A stretch of DNA of 64,000 nt from positions 62,001-126,000 of the forward strand of contig NZ_JANCOJ010000003.1 in assembly GCF_024295625.1 (NCBI RefSeq). Reading direction: 5' to 3'. The notes beneath the pieces are model-generated. The model did no database searches and was not told the origin of the DNA. It saw nothing but the letters and a program-made list of their open reading frames with translations. This document shows positions 1 to 9,629 of the stretch, in pieces (position 1 is the first letter of the stretch; each line of letters starts with the position of its first letter). This DNA comes from Streptococcus sp. CF8_St5-11 (GTDB taxonomy: Bacteria > Bacillota > Bacilli > Lactobacillales > Streptococcaceae). The position numbers and the translations under genes were made by a program.

Positions 1-1196
1 ATATTGGCGTGTATGCAGGTTCTAGTTGGGATGTGCCGACCAGTCAACGTTCCCATGCCTTGGATCGTGCGATTGAAAAATTTGAAAAGTCTCATCCCCA
101 CGTTCGTGTGGAGTATGAAAATGGGATCCCGCAGTCAGATTATTCAGACTGGCTCTCTGAAAAGATTGTCTCAGGAAAGACACCAGATGTGTTTATGGTC
201 TCTGAGCAAGATCTTTCCTTATTAGCGGCGCGTGGCGTATTAGAAAAGTTAAACGGCTATATGGATCGAAAAGATCAAGCTGCCTTTTACCCCGTTGCCT
301 TTGAATCAGGTGTCTATCAGGGGCAAACCTATGCCTTACCTTATGAAAGTAATCCGATTTTGATGTGTGTCAATAAAGATCTCTTGGATAAAGAAGGCAT
401 CGCGGTTCCTAAAGAAGGTTGGACCCTTGAAGAGTTCTATACGATTTGCAAGAAACTAACCAAAGATACCAATGGAGATGGGCAATTGGACCAATTTGGG
501 AGCACAGAATACACCTGGAAAGAAGCCTTGGCGGCAAATGGAGGTCATCTCTTCCAAGGAGGCATGCTCAAGCTGACAGCTCCAAAAGTCAAAGAGTCTT
601 TGACTTTTCTTCAAAAATTGGAAGATTTAAATAAAAATTACAAGGTGAGTTCTAAAGATTTTGACCAGGGAAAAGTCGCCTTCTATCCCATGACCTTGGC
701 CCAATATCGGACCTATAAACCTTATCCCTACCACGTTTCAAAATATTCAAACTTCACCTGGACCTGTATCCCGATGCCTGCTAAGTCAAAAACGACCAAG
801 GCAACCTTAGTCACGACGACTTCTTTTGCTATGTCGGCTCGAAGTTCTCATTCCAAGTTGGCTTGGGAGCTGATGCAAGTTTTGACAGAGGATCCAGACA
901 TTCAACAAACCCTCTTTGCTCAATCCCAAGGGATCTCTGTCATGCCACAGGTAGTCAAGAGTCGCTCTAGTAAAAACCTTCTGCAGGTGGATGATTTTGG
1001 AACAGATTCCTTGACCAATCAGACCTTGAACCGCATCATGGAACAAGCTGTTGAAAGTAGTCCGAAAAATGTCTCAAAAGAGGTGTTAGAAAAGCTGGAC
1101 TACTTGATTGGCAATGCCTTGCGCGATCAGGATGTCGAGAACCGCTTGCCTCAAATTCAGAGGGAGATTGAAAGTAGTCTACAGGTAGGAGTTTAG
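1..1196 (+). CDS. levT: LevT-like sugar-binding protein (5' end cut by window)
   Basis: Extracellular solute-binding protein of the sugar ABC/sensor type. The reading frame is open from the first bases, so the start and any signal peptide lie outside the window; the visible ~397 residues are the mature domain (SSWDVPTSQ near the start, then a mixed alpha/beta binding fold). It sits directly upstream of a four-gene mannose-family PTS operon followed by a levX-like gene. That is the arrangement known for S. mutans levQRST-levDEFG-levX, where two binding proteins (LevQ, LevT) work with the LevRS two-component system to sense fructose or mannose. The lev identity is inferred from context; an ordinary ABC sugar-binding protein is the alternative. 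An intrinsic terminator follows the stop codon. Confidence 0.7.
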   Translation, partial: IGVYAGSSWDVPTSQRSHALDRAIEKFEKSHPHVRVEYENGIPQSDYSDWLSEKIVSGKTPDVFMVSEQDLSLLAARGVLEKLNGYMDRKDQAAFYPVAFESGVYQGQTYALPYESNPILMCVNKDLLDKEGIAVPKEGWTLEEFYTICKKLTKDTNGDGQLDQFGSTEYTWKEALAANGGHLFQGGMLKLTAPKVKESLTFLQKLEDLNKNYKVSSKDFDQGKVAFYPMTLAQYRTYKPYPYHVSKYSNFTWTCIPMPAKSKTTKATLVTTTSFAMSARSSHSKLAWELMQVLTEDPDIQQTLFAQSQGISVMPQVVKSRSSKNLLQVDDFGTDSLTNQTLNRIMEQAVESSPKNVSKEVLEKLDYLIGNALRDQDVENRLPQIQREIESSLQVGV

Positions 1197-1207
1197 AGTA
1201 AAATAAG

Positions 1208-1243
1208 ATGGCATTTTGTCAAGTGACAGATGTCATTTTTTTA
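1208..1243 (+). terminator. Terminator after levT
   Basis: ATGGCAT (1208-1214) pairs with ATGTCAT (1230-1236), enclosing a short TGTC/GACA inner stem, followed by a run of seven T. It separates the levT-side transcript from levDEFG. Confidence 0.55.
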
Positions 1244-1250
1244 TTGCTAA

Positions 1251-1309
1251 ATGTCATATTAGGAATGTGACATTTGACAATGTAAAAACGCTTTCAAATA
1301 GTCTACAAT
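1251..1309 (+). promoter_or_regulatory. lev PTS promoter with cre site and TGTCAT/TGACAT motifs
   Basis: A -10 box TACAAT lies at 1304-1309 with no good -35 at the 17-bp position, which suggests activator dependence. Upstream are TGTCAT (1252-1257), an inverted TGACAT (1268-1273) and TTGACA (1274-1279), candidate sites for a LevR-type activator. TAAAAACGCTTTCA at 1283-1296 fits the catabolite-responsive element consensus TGNAANCGNTNNCA except at position 2, and would place CcpA between -35 and -10. The cre match is read directly; the LevR assignment is inference. Confidence 0.55.
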
Positions 1310-1336
1310 AGAGTCAAATAAAGGAGGCGTAGCAAA

Positions 1337-1774
1337 ATGAAATACCTCATTTTGGTCAGTCATGGTGGACTGGCAGAAGGTCTAAAAACATCACTAGCCA
1401 TGTTTGCTGGTGACAAGCTGGATCAGGTCATCGCAGTTGGACTCAAAGAAGGAAAATCGGTCGATGACTTCGCAGTTGATTTCAGAGAGAGCATTTCGGG
1501 ATTGACAGCTGATGATTCTGTTTTGGTCTTGGCAGATATCGTAGGTGGTAGTCCATTAACCACTGCAGCCACGGTTCTAGAAGAAGCTGGAAAGCTCGAT
1601 GGAGCCTTGATCCTTGGTGGGATGAACCTTACCATGGCCTTGACGGCAGTTGTGATGAAGGATGTGTTGGATGGAGACGATTTGTCAGCCACCATCTTAT
1701 CAGAAGCACGATCTGCACTACAGCCTTTTGAAGTTTCAGCCACTGGTGCTGAAGAAGATGATGACGATATTTAA
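1337..1774 (+). CDS. levD: PTS mannose/fructose-family EIIA (LevD-like)
   Basis: Single-domain EIIA of the mannose (fructose/sorbose) PTS family, 145 residues, cytoplasmic. It accepts phosphate from HPr and passes it to EIIB. The N-terminal LVSHGGLAEGL holds the phospho-accepting His (about residue 9), and the GGSP and GGMN loops are typical of this fold. An AAGGAGG ribosome site precedes the ATG. First gene of the levDEFG-levX operon, 15 bp ahead of the EIIB gene. The acidic C-terminus (EEDDDDI) resembles the EIIC tail, as is common in this family. Confidence 0.88.
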   Translation: MKYLILVSHGGLAEGLKTSLAMFAGDKLDQVIAVGLKEGKSVDDFAVDFRESISGLTADDSVLVLADIVGGSPLTTAATVLEEAGKLDGALILGGMNLTMALTAVVMKDVLDGDDLSATILSEARSALQPFEVSATGAEEDDDDI

Positions 1775-1788
1775 TAGGGAGGTACCTT

Positions 1789-2283
1789 ATGGTAGTAACA
1801 TTTGTACGGATTGATGACCGCATGATTCACGGTCAGACAGTCACACGCTGGGCAAAGGAAAAACCATGTGATGGTTTGATTGCCGTAAACGATGCAGCAG
1901 CATCAAACAAGGTTTTGATTCAAGCTTACAAAGGCGCATCAGACAAGAAAACCTTTGTATGGACAAAGGAAGCCTTTAAAGAAAAATCAGCAAAAGTAAC
2001 AGAATCAGATAGTCGTTACTTCTTGATCACCAAAAATCCAATCGATATGAAGGAAATTTTGGTCGACCAAGGGTTTGTCCCAGGTGATGTCAAAGAAATC
2101 ATTGTTGGCCCTGCAAATGATCGTCCTGGAGCTGTAAAATTGGGAAATAACCAATCCATCACTCAGGAAGAAGCAGAAGCCTTCCAAGCCATTCAAGCAG
2201 CAGGCTACAAGGTGAAATTCCAATTGTTGCCAGATGTTTCCATTGGGTATTGGGATGATTTCAAATCAAAATTTGGTTTTTAA
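1789..2283 (+). CDS. levE: PTS mannose/fructose-family EIIB (LevE-like)
   Basis: EIIB of the mannose family, 164 residues. It carries the phosphate from EIIA to the sugar entering through EIIC/EIID. The conserved RIDDRMIHGQ near residues 7-16 contains the phosphorylated His (about residue 14), and the protein is the usual length. Encoded 14 bp after levD with a GGGAGG ribosome site; EIIC and EIID follow. Having EIIA and EIIB as separate proteins is the lev/agalacto-type arrangement rather than the fused ManL. Confidence 0.9.
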   Translation: MVVTFVRIDDRMIHGQTVTRWAKEKPCDGLIAVNDAAASNKVLIQAYKGASDKKTFVWTKEAFKEKSAKVTESDSRYFLITKNPIDMKEILVDQGFVPGDVKEIIVGPANDRPGAVKLGNNQSITQEEAEAFQAIQAAGYKVKFQLLPDVSIGYWDDFKSKFGF

Positions 2284-2339
2284 AACTAACAGTCCTATCT
2301 GTTAGGTAAATAAATTTACAAACAAAAGGAGCGTTTGTT

Positions 2340-3182
2340 ATGACAATTTCATGGATTCAAGCAATCTTGCTTGGTATTTTCGCCAGCTTGTCTTCAATGC
2401 CTGGTATGGGAGGTTCCAGTATCGGGAACTATACACTCGGTCGTCCTTTGATCGGTGGGTTGATTTCAGGTTTAATTCTTGGAGATGTGACAACTGGTAT
2501 TATGGTCGGGGTTGCCCTTCAAGTCGTTTATATCGCCTTAGTAACACCTGGTGGTACCGTATCTGCCGATGTGCGTGCCATCTCTTACATCGGTGTTCCT
2601 CTTGCTATCTTGTTTGTGCATGCCAACAACATCACAGATGAAGCAGGAATCGCCGCAGCTGCAGCTCCAATCGGTGCAGCCGTTGGGACAATCGGTACAG
2701 TTCTTTTCTACGGTACCGCTACTATGAACTTGGTTTGGCAACACATTGGTTGGAAAGCCGTTGAAGAAGGGAACTTCAAAAAACTCTACGCAGTTGACTG
2801 GGTTTACCCTTGGATCTCTCACTTCCTCTTCTCTTTCCTTCCAACAATGATTATCACCAAATACGGTGAAAACATGGTTGATTTGATGAAACAATACCTT
2901 CCTATGGATGGTTACTGGATGAAAGCCCTCTTTACAGTCGGTGCTCTTCTCCCATGTGTCGGTATTGCCATCTTGTTGAAACAAATTGTTACAGAAGCAA
3001 CTGACTTCATTCCATTCTTTGTTGGATTTACCTTGGCGAAATCTCTCGGATTGAACTTGGTATCCAGTGCCGTTGTTTCATTAATCTTTGCAGTAATCTA
3101 CTATGAACTTGAAGTGATCAAATCGATGAAAGCTGCTCCAGCCGGAGTGGTGGACCAAGACGATGATGAGGAGGATATTTAA
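2340..3182 (+). CDS. levF: PTS mannose/fructose-family EIIC (LevF-like)
   Basis: Membrane subunit EIIC, 280 residues, with several hydrophobic helices and the signature glycine-rich N-terminus (SSMPGMGGSSIGNY, residues ~18-31). With EIID it forms the sugar channel of the mannose/fructose/sorbose permease. The charged C-terminal tail VDQDDDEEDI is cytoplasmic and also supplies, in its last codons, the GAGGAGG ribosome site for levG. Substrate is likely fructose or mannose by analogy with LevDEFG, not shown by sequence. Confidence 0.9.
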   Translation: MTISWIQAILLGIFASLSSMPGMGGSSIGNYTLGRPLIGGLISGLILGDVTTGIMVGVALQVVYIALVTPGGTVSADVRAISYIGVPLAILFVHANNITDEAGIAAAAAPIGAAVGTIGTVLFYGTATMNLVWQHIGWKAVEEGNFKKLYAVDWVYPWISHFLFSFLPTMIITKYGENMVDLMKQYLPMDGYWMKALFTVGALLPCVGIAILLKQIVTEATDFIPFFVGFTLAKSLGLNLVSSAVVSLIFAVIYYELEVIKSMKAAPAGVVDQDDDEEDI

Positions 3183-3183
3183 A

Positions 3184-4020
3184 ATGGCTGATAGAAAGAA
3201 AATTTCAAAGAAAACATTAGCAAAAGCATTCCATCATTGGTATTATGGTCATTTGACTTGTTTCTCTCAAGAACATATGCAAACCTTCGGGTACTTGACT
3301 TCTATGCTTCCAATCGTAGAAGAAATATATGACACAAAAGAAGAACAAAAGGATGCTATGCAAACCTATACGGCCTTCTTCAACACTGAACCACAACTTG
3401 GATCTCTTGTTGTAGGGATCACAGCTGGTTTGGAAGAAGCGCGTGCAAACGGAGATGCAGTAGATGGCGAAACCATCAACGGTATGCGTGCCGGTTTGAT
3501 GGGACCAATCGCTGGTATTGGTGACTCATTGGTCGTTGGTACCTTGATTCCAGTTCTCTTAGGGATTGCCCTTGGCCTTTCTAAAGGTGGTAACGTCGCT
3601 GGTGCTCTCTTCTACATCGTCGTATGGAACCTCTTAGTCTACTTTGGTATGCGCTTTGCCTTCTTCAAAGGTTACCAATTAGGGGATAAAGCCGTTGAAT
3701 TCCTTGTAGGACCAAAAGGACAAGCTCTTCGTAAAGCGATCAGCGTTGTCGGTGGTATGGTTATCGGTGCCGTAGCAGCTACTTGGGTATCTGTTACAAC
3801 AGCCCTTCAATTCAAGAACGCTGAAGGAAAAGTCTTCTTGAACATCCAAGAAAAGATCGATGGTGTTTATCCAGGTCTCTTGACAGCAGCCTTCATCACT
3901 CTTTGCTGGTGGTTGATGTCTAAGAAAAAAATTTCACCAAACAAAGTCATGTTACTTCTCGTTGTAGTGGCTTTGATCGGTGTTGCCCTTGGTATCTTCG
4001 ACCCACATCTTAAATACTAA
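3184..4020 (+). CDS. levG: PTS mannose/fructose-family EIID (LevG-like)
   Basis: EIID subunit, 278 residues, the second membrane component of the permease. The start was placed at 3184 (MADRKKISKK) rather than 3163 because the GAGGAGG inside the end of levF is correctly spaced for it. Typical EIID motifs are HHWYYGHLTCFSQEHMQ near the N-terminus and GLMGPIAGIGDSL mid-protein, with hydrophobic helices in the C-terminal half. Followed by a strong hairpin before levX. Confidence 0.9.
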   Translation: MADRKKISKKTLAKAFHHWYYGHLTCFSQEHMQTFGYLTSMLPIVEEIYDTKEEQKDAMQTYTAFFNTEPQLGSLVVGITAGLEEARANGDAVDGETINGMRAGLMGPIAGIGDSLVVGTLIPVLLGIALGLSKGGNVAGALFYIVVWNLLVYFGMRFAFFKGYQLGDKAVEFLVGPKGQALRKAISVVGGMVIGAVAATWVSVTTALQFKNAEGKVFLNIQEKIDGVYPGLLTAAFITLCWWLMSKKKISPNKVMLLLVVVALIGVALGIFDPHLKY

Positions 4021-4054
4021 GGAAAAGAAAAAACGAATTTGCTAGTAGGAGTTT

Positions 4055-4106
4055 TTGAGAATGAAGTGAATGGACCTCCTTTATTTGCACTTCATTCTCA
4101 ATTTTT
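4055..4106 (+). promoter_or_regulatory. Long stem-loop between levG and levX
   Basis: A perfect 14-bp stem, TTGAGAATGAAGTG (4055-4068) with its complement (4088-4101), closes a 19-nt loop and is followed by five T. It could be a partial terminator or an mRNA-stabilising/processing site that lowers levX expression. The loop contains CCTCCT (4075-4080), complementary to the levX ribosome site AGGAGG (4110-4115). Confidence 0.7.
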
Positions 4107-4121
4107 ATCAGGAGGAATCCC

Positions 4122-4415
4122 ATGGTTACAAAACAAGAACTTGTCAATGGATATGAAACAGAAATCAAGTACCAACGTCACATGCTTGAAAACCTTGGTC
4201 GTTGGTTCAGCTTACTCTTTATCATTGCCAGTATTGGTGTGGTATTGATCTATCTCTTTCACAAAAGTTTCCTCCCACTCTTGATCCTCGGGATTTTACT
4301 AGCCTTGGTTGGAATTTTAGGCATGATTGTTTTTGGATATGGCATCTACCGCGGGCGGATCAATCTTCAAAAAGTGATCGACGATTTCAATCAAAAATTG
4401 ACAATTTTAAATTGA
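4122..4415 (+). CDS. levX: LevX-like small membrane protein
   Basis: A 97-residue protein with two hydrophobic helices (about residues 27-46 and 50-69) and charged ends, preceded by AGGAGG and ATG. It lies in the same place as levX, the conserved small gene at the end of S. mutans levDEFG. Its function is unknown. The two-helix shape suggests a membrane accessory protein; the levX name rests mainly on position. Confidence 0.7.
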   Translation: MVTKQELVNGYETEIKYQRHMLENLGRWFSLLFIIASIGVVLIYLFHKSFLPLLILGILLALVGILGMIVFGYGIYRGRINLQKVIDDFNQKLTILN

Positions 4416-4423
4416 TATTTTAG

Positions 4424-4455
4424 AAACATCTCATCTATTTTTGAGGTGTTTTTTT
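4424..4455 (+). terminator. Terminator of the lev operon
   Basis: AAACATCTCA (4424-4433) pairs with TGAGGTGTTT (4442-4451), followed by a T run. Confidence 0.85.
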
Positions 4456-4456
4456 C

Positions 4457-4522
4457 TTGACTATTTCTGACCAAGTGATACAATAGAAACATAAGTTAGC
4501 ACTTACGTATAGAGAGTGCTAA
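4457..4522 (+). promoter_or_regulatory. groESL promoter with CIRCE operator
   Basis: TTGACT (4457-4462), 16-bp spacer, TACAAT (4479-4484), then TTAGCACTT-N9-GAGTGCTAA at 4496-4522. The latter is the 27-bp CIRCE inverted repeat bound by the heat-shock repressor HrcA, with one mismatch. No CtsR heptad pair was seen here, so HrcA is probably the main control. Confidence 0.92.
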
Positions 4523-4544
4523 AAACACGTATGGAGGAATGAAC

Positions 4545-4826
4545 ATGTTAAAACCATTAGGAGACCGTGTGGTCTTAAAAGTAGAAGAAAAAGAACAGAC
4601 TGTTGGAGGTTTTGTCCTCGCAGGTGCGAGCAAGGCCGATACAAAAACAGCTGAAGTAGTGGCCGTTGGCGAAGGTGTGCGTACCCTAAGTGGCGAACTC
4701 ATCGCCCCAGCTGTAAAAGCAGGAGATCACGTTTTGGTTGAAAGCCATGCAGGAATTGAAGTGAAAGATGGGGAAGAAACCTACACCATCGTTGGAACAG
4801 CGAACATTCTTGCAATTGTAGAGTAA
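4545..4826 (+). CDS. groES: Co-chaperonin GroES
   Basis: Ten-kDa chaperonin, 93 residues from [12 protein letters not shown]. It caps the GroEL ring and closes the folding chamber. The start at 4545 was chosen over 4539 because GGAGG (4533-4537) is 7 nt from 4545 but only 1 nt from 4539, and because the family begins at this residue. The mobile loop is around residues 17-30 ([15 protein letters not shown]). groEL follows 21 bp downstream in the same HrcA-controlled operon. Confidence 0.97.
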   Translation: MLKPLGDRVVLKVEEKEQTVGGFVLAGASKADTKTAEVVAVGEGVRTLSGELIAPAVKAGDHVLVESHAGIEVKDGEETYTIVGTANILAIVE

Positions 4827-6472
<1,646 letters not shown>

Positions 6473-6473
<1 letters not shown>

Positions 6474-6860
6474 GACACTTAGTCTAATGGGTGCTGAAGC
6501 ACCTCATTAGACTACGGCAAGCACTATGGTGCCTTGCCGTAGTGTCTTACTAAGAAAACAAAGAAGGCGTTATCGGCCTTCTTTATTTTCTGTCGTAACC
6601 TGATACCAATGATTGGTGCTAAAGCACCGAATCATTGGACGGTAGCCGCTATATTGCGGTCTACCTAATCATCTTACTAGCTCAAAGGGAGGAAAGTAAC
6701 GTTCCTCCCTTTTCACGTCGTAACCTATGTAAAACAAAGAAGGCAAGATCGGCCTTCTTTATTTTCTGTCGTAATCGGTACATGATTGAGGCTTTGCCTC
6801 TCATCATTTGACGCCAGCCGCTATTGTGCGGCATGGCTAATCATCTTACTAGCTCAAAGA
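6473..6860 (+). repeat. Tandem structured elements and terminators downstream of groEL
   Basis: No gene fits here. Three successive two-hairpin elements can be drawn. Copy 1 at 6473-6547 has an AGACACT/AGTGTCT outer stem and two inner hairpins. Copy 2 is at 6604-6665 and copy 3 at 6783-6837. Between them lie terminator-like hairpins: AAGAAGGC/GGCCTTCTT plus T-rich tail at 6561-6590 and again at 6737-6766, and GGGAGGAA/TTCCTCCC plus T at 6687-6713. The block from ACAAAGAAGGC to ACTAGCTCAAAG is repeated about 176 bp apart. Stem sequences differ between copies while pairing is kept. Confidence 0.7.
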
Positions 6861-7040
6861 GAGTGGGACAGAAATCGGTAATTCGTTAGAATTCGATTTC
6901 GTCGTCCCACCTCCGCACAGTTGAGTAGGGCTGTAAAAGCTGATGAAATCAGCGTAGTAGAGCCCACTCAACCACTGCGTCTTGCCCGACAATCCAAAGA
7001 CAATTGAGAGGCTAGGACTTTTTTCCCAGCCCCTTTTTCT
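6858..7040 (+). repeat. Dispersed repeat, copy A (AGAGTGGGACAG family)
   Basis: Begins AGAGAGTGGGACAG and ends in GAGGCTAGGACTT followed by CCCAGCC and a T run. The 3' ~60 bp (6964-7022) is nearly identical to 9795-9853 in the second copy, while the interior differs. The interior folds into a GTGGGAC...GTCCCAC hairpin (6863-6909) and a GTTGAGTAGGGCT/AGCCCACTCAAC hairpin. It looks like a small non-coding, possibly mobile, repeat that carries a terminator at its end. Confidence 0.75.
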
Positions 7041-7249
7041 TGTTATAAGTTGTGATGCTTACTGGCTCCTTTTGCCATGGAATAATATTTTTATTTTAAA
7101 TTTTGTAACAGAAATGATAAATACTAGTTAAAGAGGATTTGTGTAAACACTTGGTAATTAAGCGTTTTCGGTATTTTTTGGTGGAGAAGTATTTGCCAAC
7201 AAATTGCAATACAAATTAACTGATTTTGTAATAATTCTAGTGTATACTA

Positions 7250-7456
7250 TTAAGAGTAGATCACAGGTCTACATTGTTGCAAGGGGAGAACTTCCCACAT
7301 ACATGTCTATTGACAATAAAACTTGATCGTAATATCGCTGTTAGTAAAATGAGAGTTTGAACATAGTGTAGATTTTATCGACCTTTTTCATATTAAAAAA
7401 TATTTTTCAAATTCCCCTTGCGCAAGCTCTTCCGGATTCCTCCGGGAGAGTTTTTT
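7250..7456 (+). ncRNA. Candidate ~200-nt structured small RNA of unknown family
   Basis: A TATACT box at 7243-7248 precedes ~200 nt without a plausible gene and a strong terminator: CTCTTCCGGA (7427-7436) with TCCGGGAGAG (7441-7450) and six T. GCAAGGGGA (7279-7287) can pair perfectly with TCCCCTTGC (7413-7421), closing most of the RNA. A competing local hairpin (GGGGA-GAAC-TTCCC, 7283-7296) would free that 3' strand. A GTAGA/TCTAC hairpin sits at the 5' end. It lies just upstream of a FasA/BlpR-type regulator, so a FasX-like role is possible, but no sequence identity is claimed. Confidence 0.5.
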
Positions 7457-7570
7457 CTTGTTAGGGAGAAAAAGATAGAATGCCTTTTGATTCTACTTTG
7501 AAAGAGTGGCTCAGCAGCTATTATTTATGGTAAAATAGAACATATTCGTCGAGGGGAAGGAGTGAAGACT

Positions 7571-8305
7571 TTGTTGAAGATTTTTGTGTTAGAAGATGAG
7601 TGGATCCAGCAATCACGAATCGAATCGGTCTTGCAGAAACTTATCGCTCAGAAATCCTTGCAATGCAAAGCGCCAGAAGTGTTTGGGAAATCAAGCCAGT
7701 TGCTGGATGCTATCACAGAGAGAGGCGCTCATCACCTATTCTTTTTAGATATCGAGATTAAAGGTGAGGAGAAAAAGGGTCTAGAGATCGCAAAAGAGAT
7801 TCGTAAGAAAGATCCCCATGCGACCATTGTCTTTGTCACCACTCACTCTGAATTCATGCCCATTACCTTTCAGTACAAAGTAGCCGCCTTGGATTTTATC
7901 GATAAAACGCTGGGTGAGGAAGAGTTCAGAGAGAGAATCAGCTCAGCCATCGACTATACCTTGGAGCAAGCTGGGACCACGATTGCGCAAGATGCTTTTA
8001 CATTTGAGAGTGCGATGGCGCGTGTACAAGTTCCCTTTAATAAGATTTTGTATGTTGAAACGTCTCCAACCATTCACAAGGTTATTTTACACACCCAGGA
8101 TGAGCGATTAGAATTTTACGCCAGTATTACCGATATCGAAAAAGCAGATCCCCGCTTGTATCGGTGTCACCGCTCCTTTGTGGTGAATCCACAAAATATT
8201 ACGAAGATTGATAAAGAAGCCAAGAAAGCTTTTTTTGAAAATGGGGACAATTGCTTGATCTCACGGACCAAGTACAGAGGCTTACTGGAAGCTTTGAAAA
8301 AATAG
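7571..8305 (+). CDS. LytTR response regulator, BlpR/FasA/ComE type
   Basis: Response regulator of the AgrA/ComE/BlpR class, ~245 residues: receiver domain (residues ~4-125) with FVLEDE acidic pocket and FFLDIEI phospho-Asp, then a C-terminal LytTR DNA-binding domain with CHRSFVVNP near residues 195-203. The start is uncertain. TTG at 7571 or 7574 gives the family N-terminus (KIFVLEDE) and good spacing from AGGAG at 7558-7562; the GTG at 7562 overlaps that site. The kinase gene follows 13 bp later. Its likely targets include the ABC exporter promoter at 9871. No double-glycine pheromone gene was found beside it. Confidence 0.85.
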   Translation: MLKIFVLEDEWIQQSRIESVLQKLIAQKSLQCKAPEVFGKSSQLLDAITERGAHHLFFLDIEIKGEEKKGLEIAKEIRKKDPHATIVFVTTHSEFMPITFQYKVAALDFIDKTLGEEEFRERISSAIDYTLEQAGTTIAQDAFTFESAMARVQVPFNKILYVETSPTIHKVILHTQDERLEFYASITDIEKADPRLYRCHRSFVVNPQNITKIDKEAKKAFFENGDNCLISRTKYRGLLEALKK

Positions 8306-8318
8306 AAGGGAGAAAGAA

Positions 8319-9623
8319 TTGCTGTTAGATATTCTAATGTCTTACCTAAAGTTCTTCGTCAGCATGCTGATCTATCGTCATATCAGTAGACAAGAGTTCG
8401 CTTGGCGCTGGCTCTTTTTGTGCCCCTTCTTCTTTGCAATTATCTTTACCCTTGTGCCACCGGTAGGCTTTTTTGGCTATTTCTTAGTATTTATTGCCTA
8501 TAGTTTCTATCGAAATCGTAACATACGACACCTTTTGAATATTTTTTACGGGCTCTACCCGGTTGTCATGGAGAGTCTCATTGGGCGCCTCCTAGCCTTT
8601 TATGTCTTTCCTATGCTCGGGATTGTACTTGTTCATGAGGCATCTGTCAGCTGGTATGATGCTCTACTTGAATTGTTGGTCTTTCCTGTTTATATAGGAA
8701 TCACTAAATTGTTAAAACTAGATTTTACAGATTTAAAAGTAGGGTTTCAACGGCAGTATTTTAATCGATTCTTACTCCCAATGGATCTTTCCATGTTTGT
8801 GTATTTGCTCAGTGTTGTAGGTCTGGTGGTTTTTGAGGATATTATTCCGCATGCAGATGCTTTGCGGAGACAGTTAAATAGTATTTATTTGATTTTGTTT
8901 TTTATGATGCTCTTGTATTTCAATGCAGTGTCCAAAGAACGATTGAAACAAGAGATTCTAGAGCAAAAAGATAGGCAACTGCAGGAGTTAGCCACCTATA
9001 GTCAACACGTCGAAATGCTCTATGGGGAGATTCGTGCCTTTCGTCATGATTACCTGAATATTTTAACCAGTCTCAAGTTAAGTATTGAGCATGAAGATCT
9101 CAATGCGATCAGGGAAGTTTATGAGAATGTTCTTCGAGAGAGTGGCCAACAATTTTACGATAGCAAGTTTGATATTGCCAAACTCGGTCACATCGAAAAT
9201 CCAGCTGTAAAAAGTGTTCTGTCCGCAAAATTAATGGAAGCTCAAAATAAAGGGATTGGGATCTCTGTCGAGATCGATGAACCTGTTCGTGATTTATTCA
9301 TCGAGGTTTTAGATTTCATCACCTTCTTATCCATCCTTTGTGACAATGCTATCGAAGCGAGTCTCGAATCAGACGACCCACAGCTGACTCTTGCCATGCT
9401 CCAGGAGGAAAACTCCCTCATCTTAATAGTTGAAAATAGTACAAAAGCTGAAAAAATAGAGTTAGCGAGAATTTTTGAAAAAGACTACTCGAGTAAAGGA
9501 GAGGGCCGCGGTCTTGGCTTGTACAAGATCCAACAATTACTGGAAAAATATCCCAAAACGACAGTGTCTACCAAGAGTTCAAACTACCGATTTACCCAGA
9601 GTCTGACCTTTTGGAAGGAATAA
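8319..9623 (+). CDS. HPK10-family sensor histidine kinase (BlpH/ComD/FasC-like)
   Basis: A 434-residue kinase starting at a TTG with a GAAGGGAG ribosome site. The N-terminal ~200 residues are six or so membrane helices, as in peptide-pheromone receptors. A linker coiled coil (LEQKDRQLQELATYSQHVEML) leads to the H-box FRHDYLN, characteristic of the AgrC/ComD/BlpH subfamily, then the GHKL ATPase domain with N-box LCDNAIEAS and G-box GRGLGLY. It should phosphorylate the adjacent LytTR regulator. The ligand is unknown: no cognate peptide gene is visible. Confidence 0.87.
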   Translation: MLLDILMSYLKFFVSMLIYRHISRQEFAWRWLFLCPFFFAIIFTLVPPVGFFGYFLVFIAYSFYRNRNIRHLLNIFYGLYPVVMESLIGRLLAFYVFPMLGIVLVHEASVSWYDALLELLVFPVYIGITKLLKLDFTDLKVGFQRQYFNRFLLPMDLSMFVYLLSVVGLVVFEDIIPHADALRRQLNSIYLILFFMMLLYFNAVSKERLKQEILEQKDRQLQELATYSQHVEMLYGEIRAFRHDYLNILTSLKLSIEHEDLNAIREVYENVLRESGQQFYDSKFDIAKLGHIENPAVKSVLSAKLMEAQNKGIGISVEIDEPVRDLFIEVLDFITFLSILCDNAIEASLESDDPQLTLAMLQEENSLILIVENSTKAEKIELARIFEKDYSSKGEGRGLGLYKIQQLLEKYPKTTVSTKSSNYRFTQSLTFWKE

Positions 9624-9629
9624 TAGAAG

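Noticed and set aside
1208..1236. TGTCA/TGACA repeats immediately after levT as activator sites
   Set aside because: These copies are better explained as stems of the levT terminator; only the motifs from 1251 on were kept as candidate regulatory sites.
7250..7456. 6S RNA identity for this structured RNA
   Set aside because: The minus-strand RNA at 16906-17101 beside rarA has the long interrupted closing stem and the expected genomic position of 6S, so this one was left unassigned.
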